Origin: Flavobacteriales bacterium
GTDB taxonomy: Bacteria > Bacteroidota > Bacteroidia > Flavobacteriales_F > PHOS-HE28
Direction: 5' to 3'
Length of the DNA: 64,000 bases
Assembly: GCA_016716605.1 (NCBI GenBank)
Contig: JADJWA010000001.1
Span: 558,001 to 622,000, forward strand
This document shows, piece by piece, positions 1 to 8,624 of this stretch. A program made the position numbers and the translations under genes. Within the stretch, counting starts at the first letter, position 1. Each line of letters begins with the position of its first letter. The notes under the pieces are model-generated. The model made no database searches. It saw only the letters and a program-made list of their open reading frames with translations, and was not told where the DNA came from.

Positions 1-570
1 GAATTGCGCGATGGCCTTCGCCGCCTTGTATTTATCGATGCTCGATGTTCCGAACGCGTCGTGGAAGAGCTCGCGGTAAGCGGGATCCGCTTGCAGCTTG
101 GCCACGGCGTTCGGCCAAGTCTCGTGCATCTCGATCGGGTTCTCCACCGGCTGTAGGATCTGCTCTTCGAGCGTCATCGCGCGCCCGTCCCAGAAGAAGC
201 GCGTCTCCCAGCCCAGGTTCTGCAGTACCATGCTGTTGCGGTCGCCCTGCAGGCCATCGATACCGGTGCTGAATTGGCTGCCATGATCACTGAAGGCGAA
301 AGCCTGCGCGTGGCAACTGGCGCAGCTCTGCGTGTTGTTGCCGCTCAATCGCTCCTCGTAGAAGAGGTAGCGCCCCAGCTTCACCCCTTCCACGGTCATG
401 GGGTTGTCCGATGGTATGGTCATCGGCGGGAAATTGGCTGGGATGGCCAGCGTGTAGGGTGTGGTGGTGTGGCTGCCGCCGCCATCGTCGGGATCGACCG
501 GTTCCGGCTCCGGGCGACAGGCGGCCAATGCGACAATGGCGAACAGACTGATTCGGATGAGGTTCCTCAT
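1..570 (-). CDS. MauG/cytochrome-c-peroxidase-like di-heme lipoprotein (C-terminus off the left edge)
   Basis: The reading frame starts at 570 and is open to base 1, giving the first 190 residues. The N-terminus is a lipoprotein signal (hydrophobic stretch, VALAAC, Cys18), followed by an acidic/Gly linker and the family block SDNPMTVEGVKLGRYLFYEE. The first heme-binding motif CASCH is at residues 83-87; the second heme motif would lie outside the window. FFWDGRAMTLEEQ and KAAKAIAQF match bacterial di-heme cytochrome c peroxidases of the CcpA/MauG superfamily. The start codon overlaps the stop of the preceding peroxidase gene by four bases (ATGA), so the two are co-transcribed and probably translationally coupled behind the MbnP-like gene. 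It is probably anchored facing the periplasm. Whether it destroys peroxide or modifies a partner protein cannot be read from sequence. Confidence 0.9.
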   Translation of the reverse strand, partial: MRNLIRISLFAIVALAACRPEPEPVDPDDGGGSHTTTPYTLAIPANFPPMTIPSDNPMTVEGVKLGRYLFYEERLSGNNTQSCASCHAQAFAFSDHGSQFSTGIDGLQGDRNSMVLQNLGWETRFFWDGRAMTLEEQILQPVENPIEMHETWPNAVAKLQADPAYRELFHDAFGTSSIDKYKAAKAIAQF

Positions 571-1574
571 GGCACTTGATCAATGGGTCGCTCGTCGGTC
601 AGCGCATGGAAGAAGGCGATCAGATCGGCCTTGTCCTGCGGGCTCAGCGCAAAGCTCTGCATTTCGGGGTCGCGGTTCGCATGGGGCAGCCCGCCGCTGG
701 CGAAGAAGTCGATCACTTCCTCAAGGGTGGCCATGCTACCGTCGTGCATGTACGGAGCAGTCAAAGCGATGTTGCGCAGGGTGGGTGTCTTGAATTTGCC
801 ATGGTCTGAAGGGACCAGCGTGATCCGCTCGCGGCCTGGATCGGCATAGCCGAGGTATTGCCCTACGTTGTGATAGCCGTGGTCGCTCAGATCGAAACCG
901 CTATGACAAGCCGTGCAATTGAGCGCATCGCTCTGGAAGAGAGCCAGGCCATGCTGCTCACTCGCGCTCAAGGCCATGGCGTCGCCGCTCAGGAAACGGT
1001 CATAGCGCGACCAGCCGCTGACCAGGGTGCGCTGGTAGGCCGCCAATGCGCGTGTGAGCTCATAGGCATCCATCGGCTTGCCGTATGCACGCCAGCTCAG
1101 CGAGGCATAAGGCTCCAGGTTGCGCAAGTCGGCAGCCGCACGCGTGATGCTGAAATCCATCTCCACCGGGTCGTGGATCGGGGCGATGGCTTGCTGCTCG
1201 AGGGTGGGCACGCCTCCATCACGGAAGTAGCCGTTGTGCCAGGCGAGGTTGATGAGCGGGGCTGCGTTGCGCATGCCCGGCAGGGCATCCACGCCCAAAC
1301 TCAGCGGAAGCGTGTCGCTGAAGGCATGGTCGGGGAAGTGGCACGAAGCGCATGAGACCGTCCCTGTTCGTGACAACCGCTTGTCGAAGAACAGCTCCTT
1401 GCCCAGGGCCACGCTCGCTTCGGTGAGCGGGTTGTCGCTTGGTGCGGTAATCGCTGGGAAGCCCTGAGGCAGCAACAAGTTGAAGGGGCGGTCCGGTTCC
1501 AGCAGCTCATCCGTGGCATGCCGGCAAGAAGCCAGCAAGGCAACCGCGCAGATGATCACCGCCCACCGCATCAT
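567..1574 (-). CDS. MauG/cytochrome-c-peroxidase-like di-heme lipoprotein
   Basis: This 335-residue protein is complete. It has a lipobox (LLASC, Cys17), two heme c motifs (CASCH at 75-79 and CTACH at 220-224), and the C-terminal TPTLRNIALTAPYMHDG block (about 264-279), whose Met is the usual distal ligand of the high-potential heme in di-heme peroxidases. It differs from the other peroxidases in the window around the first heme (ASVALGKELFFDKRLS rather than TVEGxxLGRxLFYE), so it is a separate subfamily. It starts inside the end of the MbnP-like gene (overlap 1571-1574) and its stop overlaps the next peroxidase. Family knowledge: MbnH, a MauG relative, oxidises a Trp of MbnP in methanotrophs. 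This position directly after an MbnP-like gene makes it the best candidate for that role here, which is inference. Confidence 0.9.
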   Translation of the reverse strand: MMRWAVIICAVALLASCRHATDELLEPDRPFNLLLPQGFPAITAPSDNPLTEASVALGKELFFDKRLSRTGTVSCASCHFPDHAFSDTLPLSLGVDALPGMRNAAPLINLAWHNGYFRDGGVPTLEQQAIAPIHDPVEMDFSITRAAADLRNLEPYASLSWRAYGKPMDAYELTRALAAYQRTLVSGWSRYDRFLSGDAMALSASEQHGLALFQSDALNCTACHSGFDLSDHGYHNVGQYLGYADPGRERITLVPSDHGKFKTPTLRNIALTAPYMHDGSMATLEEVIDFFASGGLPHANRDPEMQSFALSPQDKADLIAFFHALTDERPIDQVP

Positions 1575-2326
1575 TCAAGGCTGAGGCTGCGCCTTACATT
1601 TCGCGTGAGCTTCAGCGCCAGCGGATAATTGGCGCCATGCGATTGGTTCTCCGTCACTACGTCGATCGTCTCTTCGGGGGTTTGCAGGAAGCCGTCCACC
1701 TTTACACGGAGCGTCACGTCGGTGGCCAGCCCTTTCGCCGTGCTGAAGGGCAGCGCCGGGAAGAGGTCAACCGTAGTGAAGCAGGTGTCCATCCCTGTGT
1801 GCACGGAGAATGGCGAGAGCATAGCGCCCGTGCTGAGCGGATCCGGATTGAAGCGCCCATCGAAGAGCACGAATTTGTAGCCCGTGGCCCAACTCCAGTA
1901 CATGCCGGTGTTCACGCTCATGGGGTGGCTATCGCCATAGAGCGCCACGTTGGTATAGTTGAGGTCGTGCGGCAGGCCCAGCCCCGCGCGGAGCCCAAGC
2001 CAAGTCCCCTCGGGAACGCTCAGGTCGAAGCTGCTTGTACCGTCGCCCATGTCAAGGAGCTTCACGGTACTGAGCAACTCCTCTCCCGACGCGCTCACCG
2101 CGCGGATATCACTCAAGTAGAAGCGCAGCATCTCCGCTTGGAAACGGATGTCGCCTGGCGCGAGGTATTCAGTGAAGGCCGCGAAGGGCTGTCCGTCCCA
2201 TTCGGGCACCACGTGAACGCGCAAAGTGGCCATTTCCGGATCGGTTGGCGCAGGTGCAACTGGTTCGTCCCTTCGGCATGCACCAATGAACGCTGTGACG
2301 GCAAGGAAAAGGAGTGGTTTCTTCAT
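1571..2326 (-). CDS. MbnP-like copper-binding lipoprotein
   Basis: This 251-residue lipoprotein has a signal MKKPLLFLAVTAFIGAC with lipid Cys17. The longer frame back to 2416 lacks a signal at its start, and a -7-like TAACTTGC (2373-2366) lies inside that extension, so I chose 2326. The core carries the family's Trp-rich motif MYWSWATGYKF (142-152), preceded by the paired strands RFQAEMLRFYLSDI and LGLPHDLN. These features match the MbnP family, periplasmic proteins encoded with MauG-like MbnH in methanobactin and other copper operons, where a Trp is converted to kynurenine and copper is bound. Two peroxidases follow with short overlaps, giving an MbnP-MauG-MauG operon. No methanobactin precursor or biosynthetic gene is visible. 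Confidence 0.8.
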   Translation of the reverse strand: MKKPLLFLAVTAFIGACRRDEPVAPAPTDPEMATLRVHVVPEWDGQPFAAFTEYLAPGDIRFQAEMLRFYLSDIRAVSASGEELLSTVKLLDMGDGTSSFDLSVPEGTWLGLRAGLGLPHDLNYTNVALYGDSHPMSVNTGMYWSWATGYKFVLFDGRFNPDPLSTGAMLSPFSVHTGMDTCFTTVDLFPALPFSTAKGLATDVTLRVKVDGFLQTPEETIDVVTENQSHGANYPLALKLTRNVRRSLSLE

Positions 2327-2440
2327 GCTCAAGAACAAGCGCGCGGCCGTTCGGCTGTGGAGCTCGCAAGTTAGCTCTGCGCCAAGCCCTCCTCCATTGA
2401 CGGCCATCACTTTCAAGCCAACCGAACGTGGAAAGCCAGC

Positions 2441-4120
2441 CTACCGCCGATGCCCGGAGCCAGCGATCCAGATGGCGTCGTCGCCTTCGTCGGCGAAGAG
2501 GAGGCGGTCGCCCTGCAGGGCATGAGCGTCCCTTCTAGGGCCGATCACCGCAGCACCCGCAGGCACAGGGGCATCGGCGCCAGCCGCCTCCAGGCTGATC
2601 CCCAATGAATAGCGCTTTCGCTTCGCATCGAAAAGCACGTATGTGGACAAGGGCTGGGATTGCCCCACAATCCTGAACGGGGCCGCCCTCCGCAATGCCT
2701 CACATGCACTTGCCGCCCGGAAGGCCTCGTTCTCGGCCGCCGGGAGCTCTTGCCGCAATCGCACGGCCTGAGCAACGAAGAGGATCATCGAAACGGCCAT
2801 GGCCAGCCACGCCCATCGCTTCGCGGCCCACGCTCCCTGCACCACGATGCCCATGGCAACGGCCAGCGGGACGACCAGGAAGATCCATGTCCGTTCGAAA
2901 GGCAATGCCCCATGAATGACCGGCAGCACCAGTGCCACGGCGGTTACGCCAAGAACCAGAATGGCGATCCGCCTCTTCCTGCCCTTGGAGCGCACGATGG
3001 CCAGCATCATCATTGCCATCGCCACCAAGAACCCGTACCGCACCCCCATGAGGCCCTCGAATGCCCGGACAACATGCGGCCGCCAGCCTTCGATCACCGC
3101 TGCCGGGCCAATCGGCTGCACCCACCGGTTCTCCAAGAATGCTGCAGGGCCGCTGACGATGAGCGCTGGCGCATGGAGCATCAGGATGCCGGCCAGGGTC
3201 CACGCAGCTGCACGCAGCACGTGCCAGCGCTTTGCGCTCATCACCAAGAGCATCGCGTAGAGGGAAGCGCATCCGTACAACGCTGAGGGCATCACGAACA
3301 CCGCAGAGGCACAAGTGATCACCAAGGCATGCAGCGCGCGCGCATCGTGCGACCTCAGCCAATGCGCAGCCGCACCAAAGGCCATCGCGAAGGCGAGCAT
3401 GACCATGACGTAGCCCCTTCCCAAGTGCCCGAACTGCAGCATGAGCGGTGCGGCCAGCGCGAAGGCCAATGCCATGAACACGGGCACCGCGCCGCACATC
3501 CGGCGGAGCAGCACGAAGAGCACGGCTTGCGCGAGGCCGGCTGCGGCAATGCCCGGAGCACGCAAGGCGATCAAGGGATCAACAGGGAGCAGGCCGAGTG
3601 CAGATGACACGATCGTGTGCCCGATGTGGTTATTGGGCGCGGCATACCACGAAAGGGCCACCAGCGGGCCATGCTCCCCGAAGAGCAACCAATTGAGCGC
3701 CTCGTCGAGCTGGGGCGGGTCGAGTAACGCGAATGCGATGCGCATGACCGTGCAGGCGAGCAATGTGAGCGCGAAGAACCAACGCTCCCACTTCGGCATT
3801 GTGGCCCAGGTTTGGGCAATAGCAGATCGGCTGCATTGCCAGGCACCGGAAAATCCAGTGAAAAGCAATCTGGTCAGCCAAGGCCATGCGGCCGCCGCAC
3901 CCGCCGCTGCAGCCCATGAGGATGCCGCCCAGATCAGCCTGATGCGGGTAGGCAGGGGCAGCTTATCAGGATAATCAGGGATTGCACCGTAGCCGAAGCT
4001 TCGGTCAATCATGGCTTCGAAAGCCTCCTCATCCATCGTCAGGAGCCAAGCAATGAGCGTTGCCAGCGCGACGACCAGCAGGGCCATGATGAACCGCAAG
4101 GCGCGGAGGTGCTTCTCCAT
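2441..4120 (-). CDS. Multi-pass membrane protein, GT-C glycosyltransferase-like
   Basis: This protein of 559 residues is predominantly transmembrane, with about 11-13 hydrophobic segments and a C-terminal soluble stretch of about 100 residues. After the first long hydrophobic region comes DPPQLDEALNWLLFGE, placed like the acidic loop motif of GT-C enzymes (ArnT/PMT-like lipid-phosphate-sugar transferases), followed by NNHIGHT and many-membrane organisation typical of that fold. Substrate unknown. A TTG start at 4138 is possible, but ATG at 4120 is better placed 31 bases after the prfA stop. It lies last in a purM-prfA run of genes. I would call it a glycosyltransferase-like membrane protein with moderate confidence; it could also be an uncharacterised polytopic protein. 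Confidence 0.7.
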   Translation of the reverse strand: MEKHLRALRFIMALLVVALATLIAWLLTMDEEAFEAMIDRSFGYGAIPDYPDKLPLPTRIRLIWAASSWAAAAGAAAAWPWLTRLLFTGFSGAWQCSRSAIAQTWATMPKWERWFFALTLLACTVMRIAFALLDPPQLDEALNWLLFGEHGPLVALSWYAAPNNHIGHTIVSSALGLLPVDPLIALRAPGIAAAGLAQAVLFVLLRRMCGAVPVFMALAFALAAPLMLQFGHLGRGYVMVMLAFAMAFGAAAHWLRSHDARALHALVITCASAVFVMPSALYGCASLYAMLLVMSAKRWHVLRAAAWTLAGILMLHAPALIVSGPAAFLENRWVQPIGPAAVIEGWRPHVVRAFEGLMGVRYGFLVAMAMMMLAIVRSKGRKRRIAILVLGVTAVALVLPVIHGALPFERTWIFLVVPLAVAMGIVVQGAWAAKRWAWLAMAVSMILFVAQAVRLRQELPAAENEAFRAASACEALRRAAPFRIVGQSQPLSTYVLFDAKRKRYSLGISLEAAGADAPVPAGAAVIGPRRDAHALQGDRLLFADEGDDAIWIAGSGHRR

Positions 4121-4151
4121 GAGGCGTGGAGTGCACAAGGTAGCCGTGGCC

Positions 4152-5234
4152 TCAGAGCCCGGCCTCGGCCCTGAGCTTCTCGGTGCGCTCGGCCAGCTGC
4201 AATGCGTCGATGATGTCCTGCAGGTCGCCGTTGAGCACTTGCGGCAGGTTGTGCACGGTGAGCTCGATCCGGTGATCGGTGACGCGGCTCTGCGGATAGT
4301 TGTAGGTGCGGATCTTGGCGCTGCGGTCGCCGCTGCTCACCTGGCTCTTGCGATGAGCGGCCACAGCGGCTTCCTGCTTCAGCACCTGCTCCTCGTAGAG
4401 CTTCGTGCGCAGCATCTGCATGGCCTTCATACGGTTGCCCAATTGGCTGCGCTCGGTCTGGCACATCACCACGGTGCCGGTGGGGATATGGGTGAGGCGC
4501 ACCTTGGTCTCCACCTTGTTCACGTTCTGGCCACCGGCCCCACCGCTTCGCGCGGTCTCCATCTTCACGTCGCTCTCCTTCACATCCACATCGGATTCCT
4601 CCGCCTCGGGCAGCACATTCACCGTGGCTGCGCTGGTGTGTATGCGGCCCTGCGCCTCCGTGGCGGGCACGCGCTGCACACGGTGCACGCCGGCCTCGAA
4701 CTTCAGCACGCCATAGGCGCCCTCGCCGATCACATTGAAGATGACTTCCTTGTAGCCGCCCACCGTGCCTTCGCTCACATCGGCCACTTCGATCCTCCAG
4801 CCGCGGCCCTCGATGTAGCGGCTGTACATGCGGAACAGATCGCCCGCGAAGAGGCTGGCCTCATCGCCCCCGGTGCCCGCGCGCACTTCCATGGTGCAGT
4901 TCCGCGCATCGTTCGGATCCTTCGGCACCAGCATCATGCGCACCTCCTCCTCCATCGACTCGATGCCTGCGCGGCTCTCGTCCCGCTCGATCCTCGCCAT
5001 TTCGAGCATCTCCGCATCCTTCTCCGTGCGGAGGATCTCCTCCGCTCCCGCGAGGTCGTCATGCAGCCTCTTGAATCGGAAGAAGGCTTGCTCGATGGGC
5101 TCCAGGTCGCGGTAGCTGCGGTTAAGCTCGATGAATCGCTTCTGGTCGGCGATCACAGCGGGGTCGGCGAGCTGCTTGCCGATCTCGTTGCGGCGGTCGT
5201 GCAGCGAGGAGAGCTTGGCGAGGAGATCACTCAT
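4152..5234 (-). CDS. prfA: Peptide chain release factor 1
   Basis: Release factor 1 recognises UAA and UAG in the ribosomal A site and triggers peptidyl-tRNA hydrolysis. At 360 residues it is the usual family length. The GGQ motif that enters the peptidyl-transferase centre is at 234-236 within SGGAGGQNVNKVETKV, and the RF1-type codon-recognition tripeptide P-A-T is at 190-192. The N-terminal coiled part and the PCRF domain (RAGTGGDEASLFAGDL near 119) precede them. It lies 45 bases after purM and just ahead of the GT-C-like gene on the same strand, a pairing common in Bacteroidota. Confidence 0.98.
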   Translation of the reverse strand: MSDLLAKLSSLHDRRNEIGKQLADPAVIADQKRFIELNRSYRDLEPIEQAFFRFKRLHDDLAGAEEILRTEKDAEMLEMARIERDESRAGIESMEEEVRMMLVPKDPNDARNCTMEVRAGTGGDEASLFAGDLFRMYSRYIEGRGWRIEVADVSEGTVGGYKEVIFNVIGEGAYGVLKFEAGVHRVQRVPATEAQGRIHTSAATVNVLPEAEESDVDVKESDVKMETARSGGAGGQNVNKVETKVRLTHIPTGTVVMCQTERSQLGNRMKAMQMLRTKLYEEQVLKQEAAVAAHRKSQVSSGDRSAKIRTYNYPQSRVTDHRIELTVHNLPQVLNGDLQDIIDALQLAERTEKLRAEAGL

Positions 5235-5279
5235 GGGAATGCGTCCATGGATGGCACGGTTGAAGGCATGAGGGGACGC

Positions 5280-6449
5280 TCAGGTGTACGTGAATGTGCC
5301 CTGCTCGCCGCTGAGCAATACTTCCTTCACAGCCGCCGCCTCCACCCTGCCGATGATCCTTGCAGCGATGCCGAATGACTCCGAGATGGCGATGATCTCC
5401 TGCGCGCGAGCTGGCGGCACGTAGAACTCAAGGCGGTGGCCCATGTTGAAGACCTTGTACATCTCCTCCCATCCGGTGCCGCTCATTCGCTGGATCGCGG
5501 CGAAGAGGTGCGGCGTTGGGAACAGGTTGTCCTTGATGATCCGTAAGCCATCGATGAAATGCAGCACCTTGGTCTGCGCGCCGCCGCTGCAATGCACCAT
5601 GCCATGGATCTCCTGACGCATGGCATCGAGCACCTGCTTCACCACCGGGGCATAGGTTCGCGTGGGCGAGAGGACGGCCTTTCCGAAATCGACCGGCGTT
5701 CCCTCCAGCGGGTCCGTCAAGCGCGCTTGGCCGCTGTACACGAGTTCGGCAGGCGTTGCAGGATCGAAGGTCTCCGGATACTTAGCGGCCAATTCCTTCG
5801 CGAATACATCATGCCGTGCGCTGGTGAGTCCGTTGCTGCCCATGCCCGCATTGAAGGAACGCTCATAGCTGGCTTGGCCATCGCTGGCTAATGCGACGAT
5901 CACATCGCCGGATTGGATGCGTTCATTGTCGATCACGTCGTTGCGCTTCATGCGGCACACCACGGTGCTGTCCACGATCACGGTGCGCACCAGATCGCCC
6001 ACATCGGCGGTTTCACCTCCGGTGCTGTTGATACCGATGCCCAGGGCACGCATATCCGCGAGGAAGCGCTCGGTACCCTCGATCAATGCACTCACCACCT
6101 CCCCGGGAATCAGGCGCTTGTTGCGGCCGATGGTGCTGCTGAGCAGGATCCCATCAACCGCGCCCACGCAGAGCAGGTCGTCGAGGTTCATCACCACCGC
6201 GTCCTGGGCGATGCCATTCCATACGCTGATGTCGCCGGTGTCCTTCCAATAGGCGTAGGCGAGTGATGACTTGGTGCCGGCGCCATCGGCATGCATCACG
6301 ATGCAATGCTCGGCGCTGCCGGTGAGCGCATCGGGCACCACTTTGCAGAAAGCACGCGGGAAGAGGCCCTTATCCAGGGCAGCAATGGCGCGGTGGACAT
6401 CCTCCTTGCTGGAGGAGACCCCGCGCTGCTCGTATCGGCTGCTGCTCAT
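5280..6449 (-). CDS. purM: Phosphoribosylformylglycinamidine cyclo-ligase (AIR synthetase)
   Basis: PurM closes the imidazole ring to make aminoimidazole ribonucleotide in purine synthesis, using ATP. The 389-residue protein has the PurM-superfamily ATP-binding and metal-binding blocks (HADGAGTKSSLAYAYW, QDAVVMNLDDLLCVGA, INSTGGETADVGDL), and a C-terminal domain with GTGWEEMYKVFNMGHRLE. It is longer than the enterobacterial enzyme (about 345 residues), as is normal for the Bacteroidota form. It begins 60 bases after the PorE-like gene, beyond that gene's hairpin terminator, and continues into prfA, so purM-prfA-GT-C is probably its own transcription unit. Confidence 0.96.
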   Translation of the reverse strand: MSSSRYEQRGVSSSKEDVHRAIAALDKGLFPRAFCKVVPDALTGSAEHCIVMHADGAGTKSSLAYAYWKDTGDISVWNGIAQDAVVMNLDDLLCVGAVDGILLSSTIGRNKRLIPGEVVSALIEGTERFLADMRALGIGINSTGGETADVGDLVRTVIVDSTVVCRMKRNDVIDNERIQSGDVIVALASDGQASYERSFNAGMGSNGLTSARHDVFAKELAAKYPETFDPATPAELVYSGQARLTDPLEGTPVDFGKAVLSPTRTYAPVVKQVLDAMRQEIHGMVHCSGGAQTKVLHFIDGLRIIKDNLFPTPHLFAAIQRMSGTGWEEMYKVFNMGHRLEFYVPPARAQEIIAISESFGIAARIIGRVEAAAVKEVLLSGEQGTFTYT

Positions 6450-6462
6450 GCGCTGAAAAGAA

Positions 6463-6495
6463 GAAGGGCATCCGCCGTGGTGGTGGATGCCCTTC
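6463..6495 (-). terminator. Intrinsic terminator after the PorE-like gene
   Basis: Arms GAAGGGCATCC (6463-6473) and GGATGCCCTTC (6485-6495) pair perfectly; three inner pairs extend the stem and leave a five-base loop. On the minus strand the stem is followed by TTCTTTTC. It sits between the stop of the PorE-like gene and the purM start. Confidence 0.7.
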
Positions 6496-6509
6496 CGTTG
6501 TTGCGGTCG

Positions 6510-8510
6510 CTAATTCTCCTTGGGCACGTAATCCGTGCGCAGCACCTTGAAGTCGGTGCGGCGGTTCTTCTGGTGCGCGGCCTCCTTCTCTTCGTTGGTG
6601 GCCATCTTCTTGATGAGGTCCATGGCGATCACAGGTTCATCGGGGCCCATGCCCACGGGCACCATGCGATCGGCCGGGATGCCCTTCTCGATCATGTAGT
6701 TCACCACGCTTTGGGCGCGCAGCTGGCTCAGCTCCTTGTTGCCGCCCTTGTAGCGACGGGTGGGGCGCGCATCGGTGTGCGATCGGAGCTCAATCACGAT
6801 GTTCGAGTTATCGACCAGTGTCGTGTAGAGGACCTCGAGGCTGTCCTTCGCCTCAGGCCGAAGGAAGAATTCGTCCACATCGTACAGGATCTGGGGCAGC
6901 TTGATGGGCCCCTTGATCGGCTCCAGAAAGTACTCTTTCACGAAAGTGGTGCTCTCCTTCAGGCCCACCGTGGTGATCTGGTCCTTCACCACCAAGTAGC
7001 CTTCTTTCTCGGCCAGGATGCTGTAGCTCGTCTCTTCCTTGATGTAGCGGTCCTTGCCGCTCTCCACAAAGGCGAAGCCGCCATTCTCGTCGGTAAGCGC
7101 ACTGAAATTGCTGCCATTGGTGCCCACCACGCTCACTTTTGCGTTCTCGATGGGCAGGCCGGTCTCCTTGTCGTACACGTTGCCTTGCAGAGCGAAGATC
7201 AGGTCGGGCATGTAGAAGCGCCAGATATCGTCCTGGCCCTTGCCACCGGCGCGGTTGGTGGTGAAGAAGCCGCGGTCGTTCTCGCCATCGAAGACGATCC
7301 CGAAATCATCGCCGGGGCTGTTCAAGGGCGACTTCAGGTTCTCTGGCGCTGTCCATAGGCCGTTTGCGGTCTTCTCGGCCACGAACATGTCCATGCCGCC
7401 CATGCCAGGGTGGCCATTGCTGCTGAAGTAGAGCTGGCCATCGAAGCGCACGAAGGGGAAGAGGTCGTCCTTGCCGGTATTGATGTCGGCGCCCAGGTTG
7501 GTGGGCTGGCCAGTTGGCATGCCGTCCTTGTTCAGCGCCACTTTGTAGATGTCGCGACCGCCTTTGTGGCCCGCGAAGGGGTAATTGCTGGCGAATACCA
7601 AATAATCATCGTCAGGGCCGAGCGCCGGGTGGCCGATGTTGAGCGAATCCTCCTTGCCCGCCTCGGTCTTGAGCTTGAGCATCACGGGGGCGCTGTAGTT
7701 GTTGCCCACCTTCTTGCTCATCCAGATGTCGCAGCCCATGACCTTCTTCTTCTCGCTGGGGCAGCGTGTGAAGTACATCACGGTGCGTTTGCTGTTGAAG
7801 ATGGGCGCTGCCTCGTGGCCTTCGCTGTTTATCTCGAGCGGCAGCTTCACGGGCTCACTCCATTTACCCAAGCGGTCGCGGGTGCTGGTGAAGAGGTCGG
7901 TGTAGGGGTCTCCGGTGATGTCGTCGGTGGCGCTGCCGGTAGCGGCGGGACGGCTGCTTGAGAACACCACGGTCTCGTTCTTCTTGTCGGCGAAGGCCGG
8001 GCTGAAGTCCCATTGCGGGGTATTGAGCAGCACTTCGGGGTCAACGGAGTAGCGGGTGGGGCTGTCCTTCCACTTCTGAGCTTGCTGGCAAGCGGCGATC
8101 CCGGCATCGGCACGGGGGTCGTTGCTCTTCTTCTCCTTGTACTTGTTGTAGTTGGCGATGGCGTCGGCGTATTTGCCTTGCTGCTTCTGCATCTCAGCGG
8201 CCCAGAAATAGGCCACGGGATCCGCCAGTTGGGCTTTAACCGCCTTCTCGTACCAGACCTGGGCCTGGGGCGCATCGCCGAGCATGCGGTAGCTCTCGGC
8301 CACCATGAAGATGAGCTCGGCCTTGGTGGCGGCCTTCTTCTCCACCGTGTACGCCTTCTTATACAGCTCAATGGCGTTGAAGTAGTAGCCCTTTTGGAAG
8401 GCATCGCCGGCTTCCGTGGCCAGACGGTTCCCCCCCTGCGCAAAGGCCGCAGCCGTGGTGAGCAGGCACAGCACCAAGCTGGCCAGGATCTTCCGTGTCA
8501 TCATCAGCAT
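6510..8510 (-). CDS. PorE-like TPR / beta-propeller / CRD / OmpA family envelope protein
   Basis: This 666-residue protein has a signal peptide (ILASLVLCLLTTAAAFAQ), N-terminal TPR-like helices with 'GDAFQKGYYFNAIELYKKA' type units (about 20-150), a PD40/WD40-like propeller with repeated 'PVFSS/YFSSNG' and 'GGMDMF' blades (about 170-430), a carboxypeptidase-regulatory-like domain beginning near GNVYDKETGLPIENAKVSV (about 440-520), and a C-terminal OmpA peptidoglycan-binding domain with IELRSHTDARPT and RAQSVVNYMIEKGI. That order is the one described for PorE, a T9SS component of Porphyromonas. PorE is a lipoprotein, whereas no lipobox Cys is visible here. The start at 8510 is chosen because a -7 element (8547-8540) and the signal peptide follow the longer in-frame start at 8561. 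An alternative is a general OmpA/PD40 envelope protein. Confidence 0.85.
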   Translation of the reverse strand: MLMMTRKILASLVLCLLTTAAAFAQGGNRLATEAGDAFQKGYYFNAIELYKKAYTVEKKAATKAELIFMVAESYRMLGDAPQAQVWYEKAVKAQLADPVAYFWAAEMQKQQGKYADAIANYNKYKEKKSNDPRADAGIAACQQAQKWKDSPTRYSVDPEVLLNTPQWDFSPAFADKKNETVVFSSSRPAATGSATDDITGDPYTDLFTSTRDRLGKWSEPVKLPLEINSEGHEAAPIFNSKRTVMYFTRCPSEKKKVMGCDIWMSKKVGNNYSAPVMLKLKTEAGKEDSLNIGHPALGPDDDYLVFASNYPFAGHKGGRDIYKVALNKDGMPTGQPTNLGADINTGKDDLFPFVRFDGQLYFSSNGHPGMGGMDMFVAEKTANGLWTAPENLKSPLNSPGDDFGIVFDGENDRGFFTTNRAGGKGQDDIWRFYMPDLIFALQGNVYDKETGLPIENAKVSVVGTNGSNFSALTDENGGFAFVESGKDRYIKEETSYSILAEKEGYLVVKDQITTVGLKESTTFVKEYFLEPIKGPIKLPQILYDVDEFFLRPEAKDSLEVLYTTLVDNSNIVIELRSHTDARPTRRYKGGNKELSQLRAQSVVNYMIEKGIPADRMVPVGMGPDEPVIAMDLIKKMATNEEKEAAHQKNRRTDFKVLRTDYVPKEN

Positions 8511-8539
8511 GTTAAATGGTGGCTCCAATCGGGTCGCGG

Positions 8540-8547
8540 CGAAGATA
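8540..8547 (-). promoter_or_regulatory. Bacteroidota -7 promoter element of the PorE-like gene
   Basis: TATCTTCG on the minus strand matches TAnnTTCG/TAnnTTTG. Transcription would start near 8533, 23 bases before the chosen ATG at 8510. No clear -33 TTTG is seen. Confidence 0.45.
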
Positions 8548-8624
8548 TACAAGTGATCCAACGGGGAAAGGGCAACGGAAAGGCCGGGAAACAGGCTCCC
8601 GGACCCACCCGTACCGGTTGAAAG

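Noticed and set aside
2327..2416. Upstream extension of the MbnP-like gene
   Set aside because: It has no signal-peptide character and holds a possible -7 element; the lipoprotein signal starts at 2326.
4011..5378. 455-residue plus-strand frame over prfA
   Set aside because: Antisense shadow of prfA with no recognisable domain.
6291..7358. 355-residue plus-strand frame over purM and the OmpA gene
   Set aside because: Shadow of two real genes and their terminator; biased His/Ala/Val composition.
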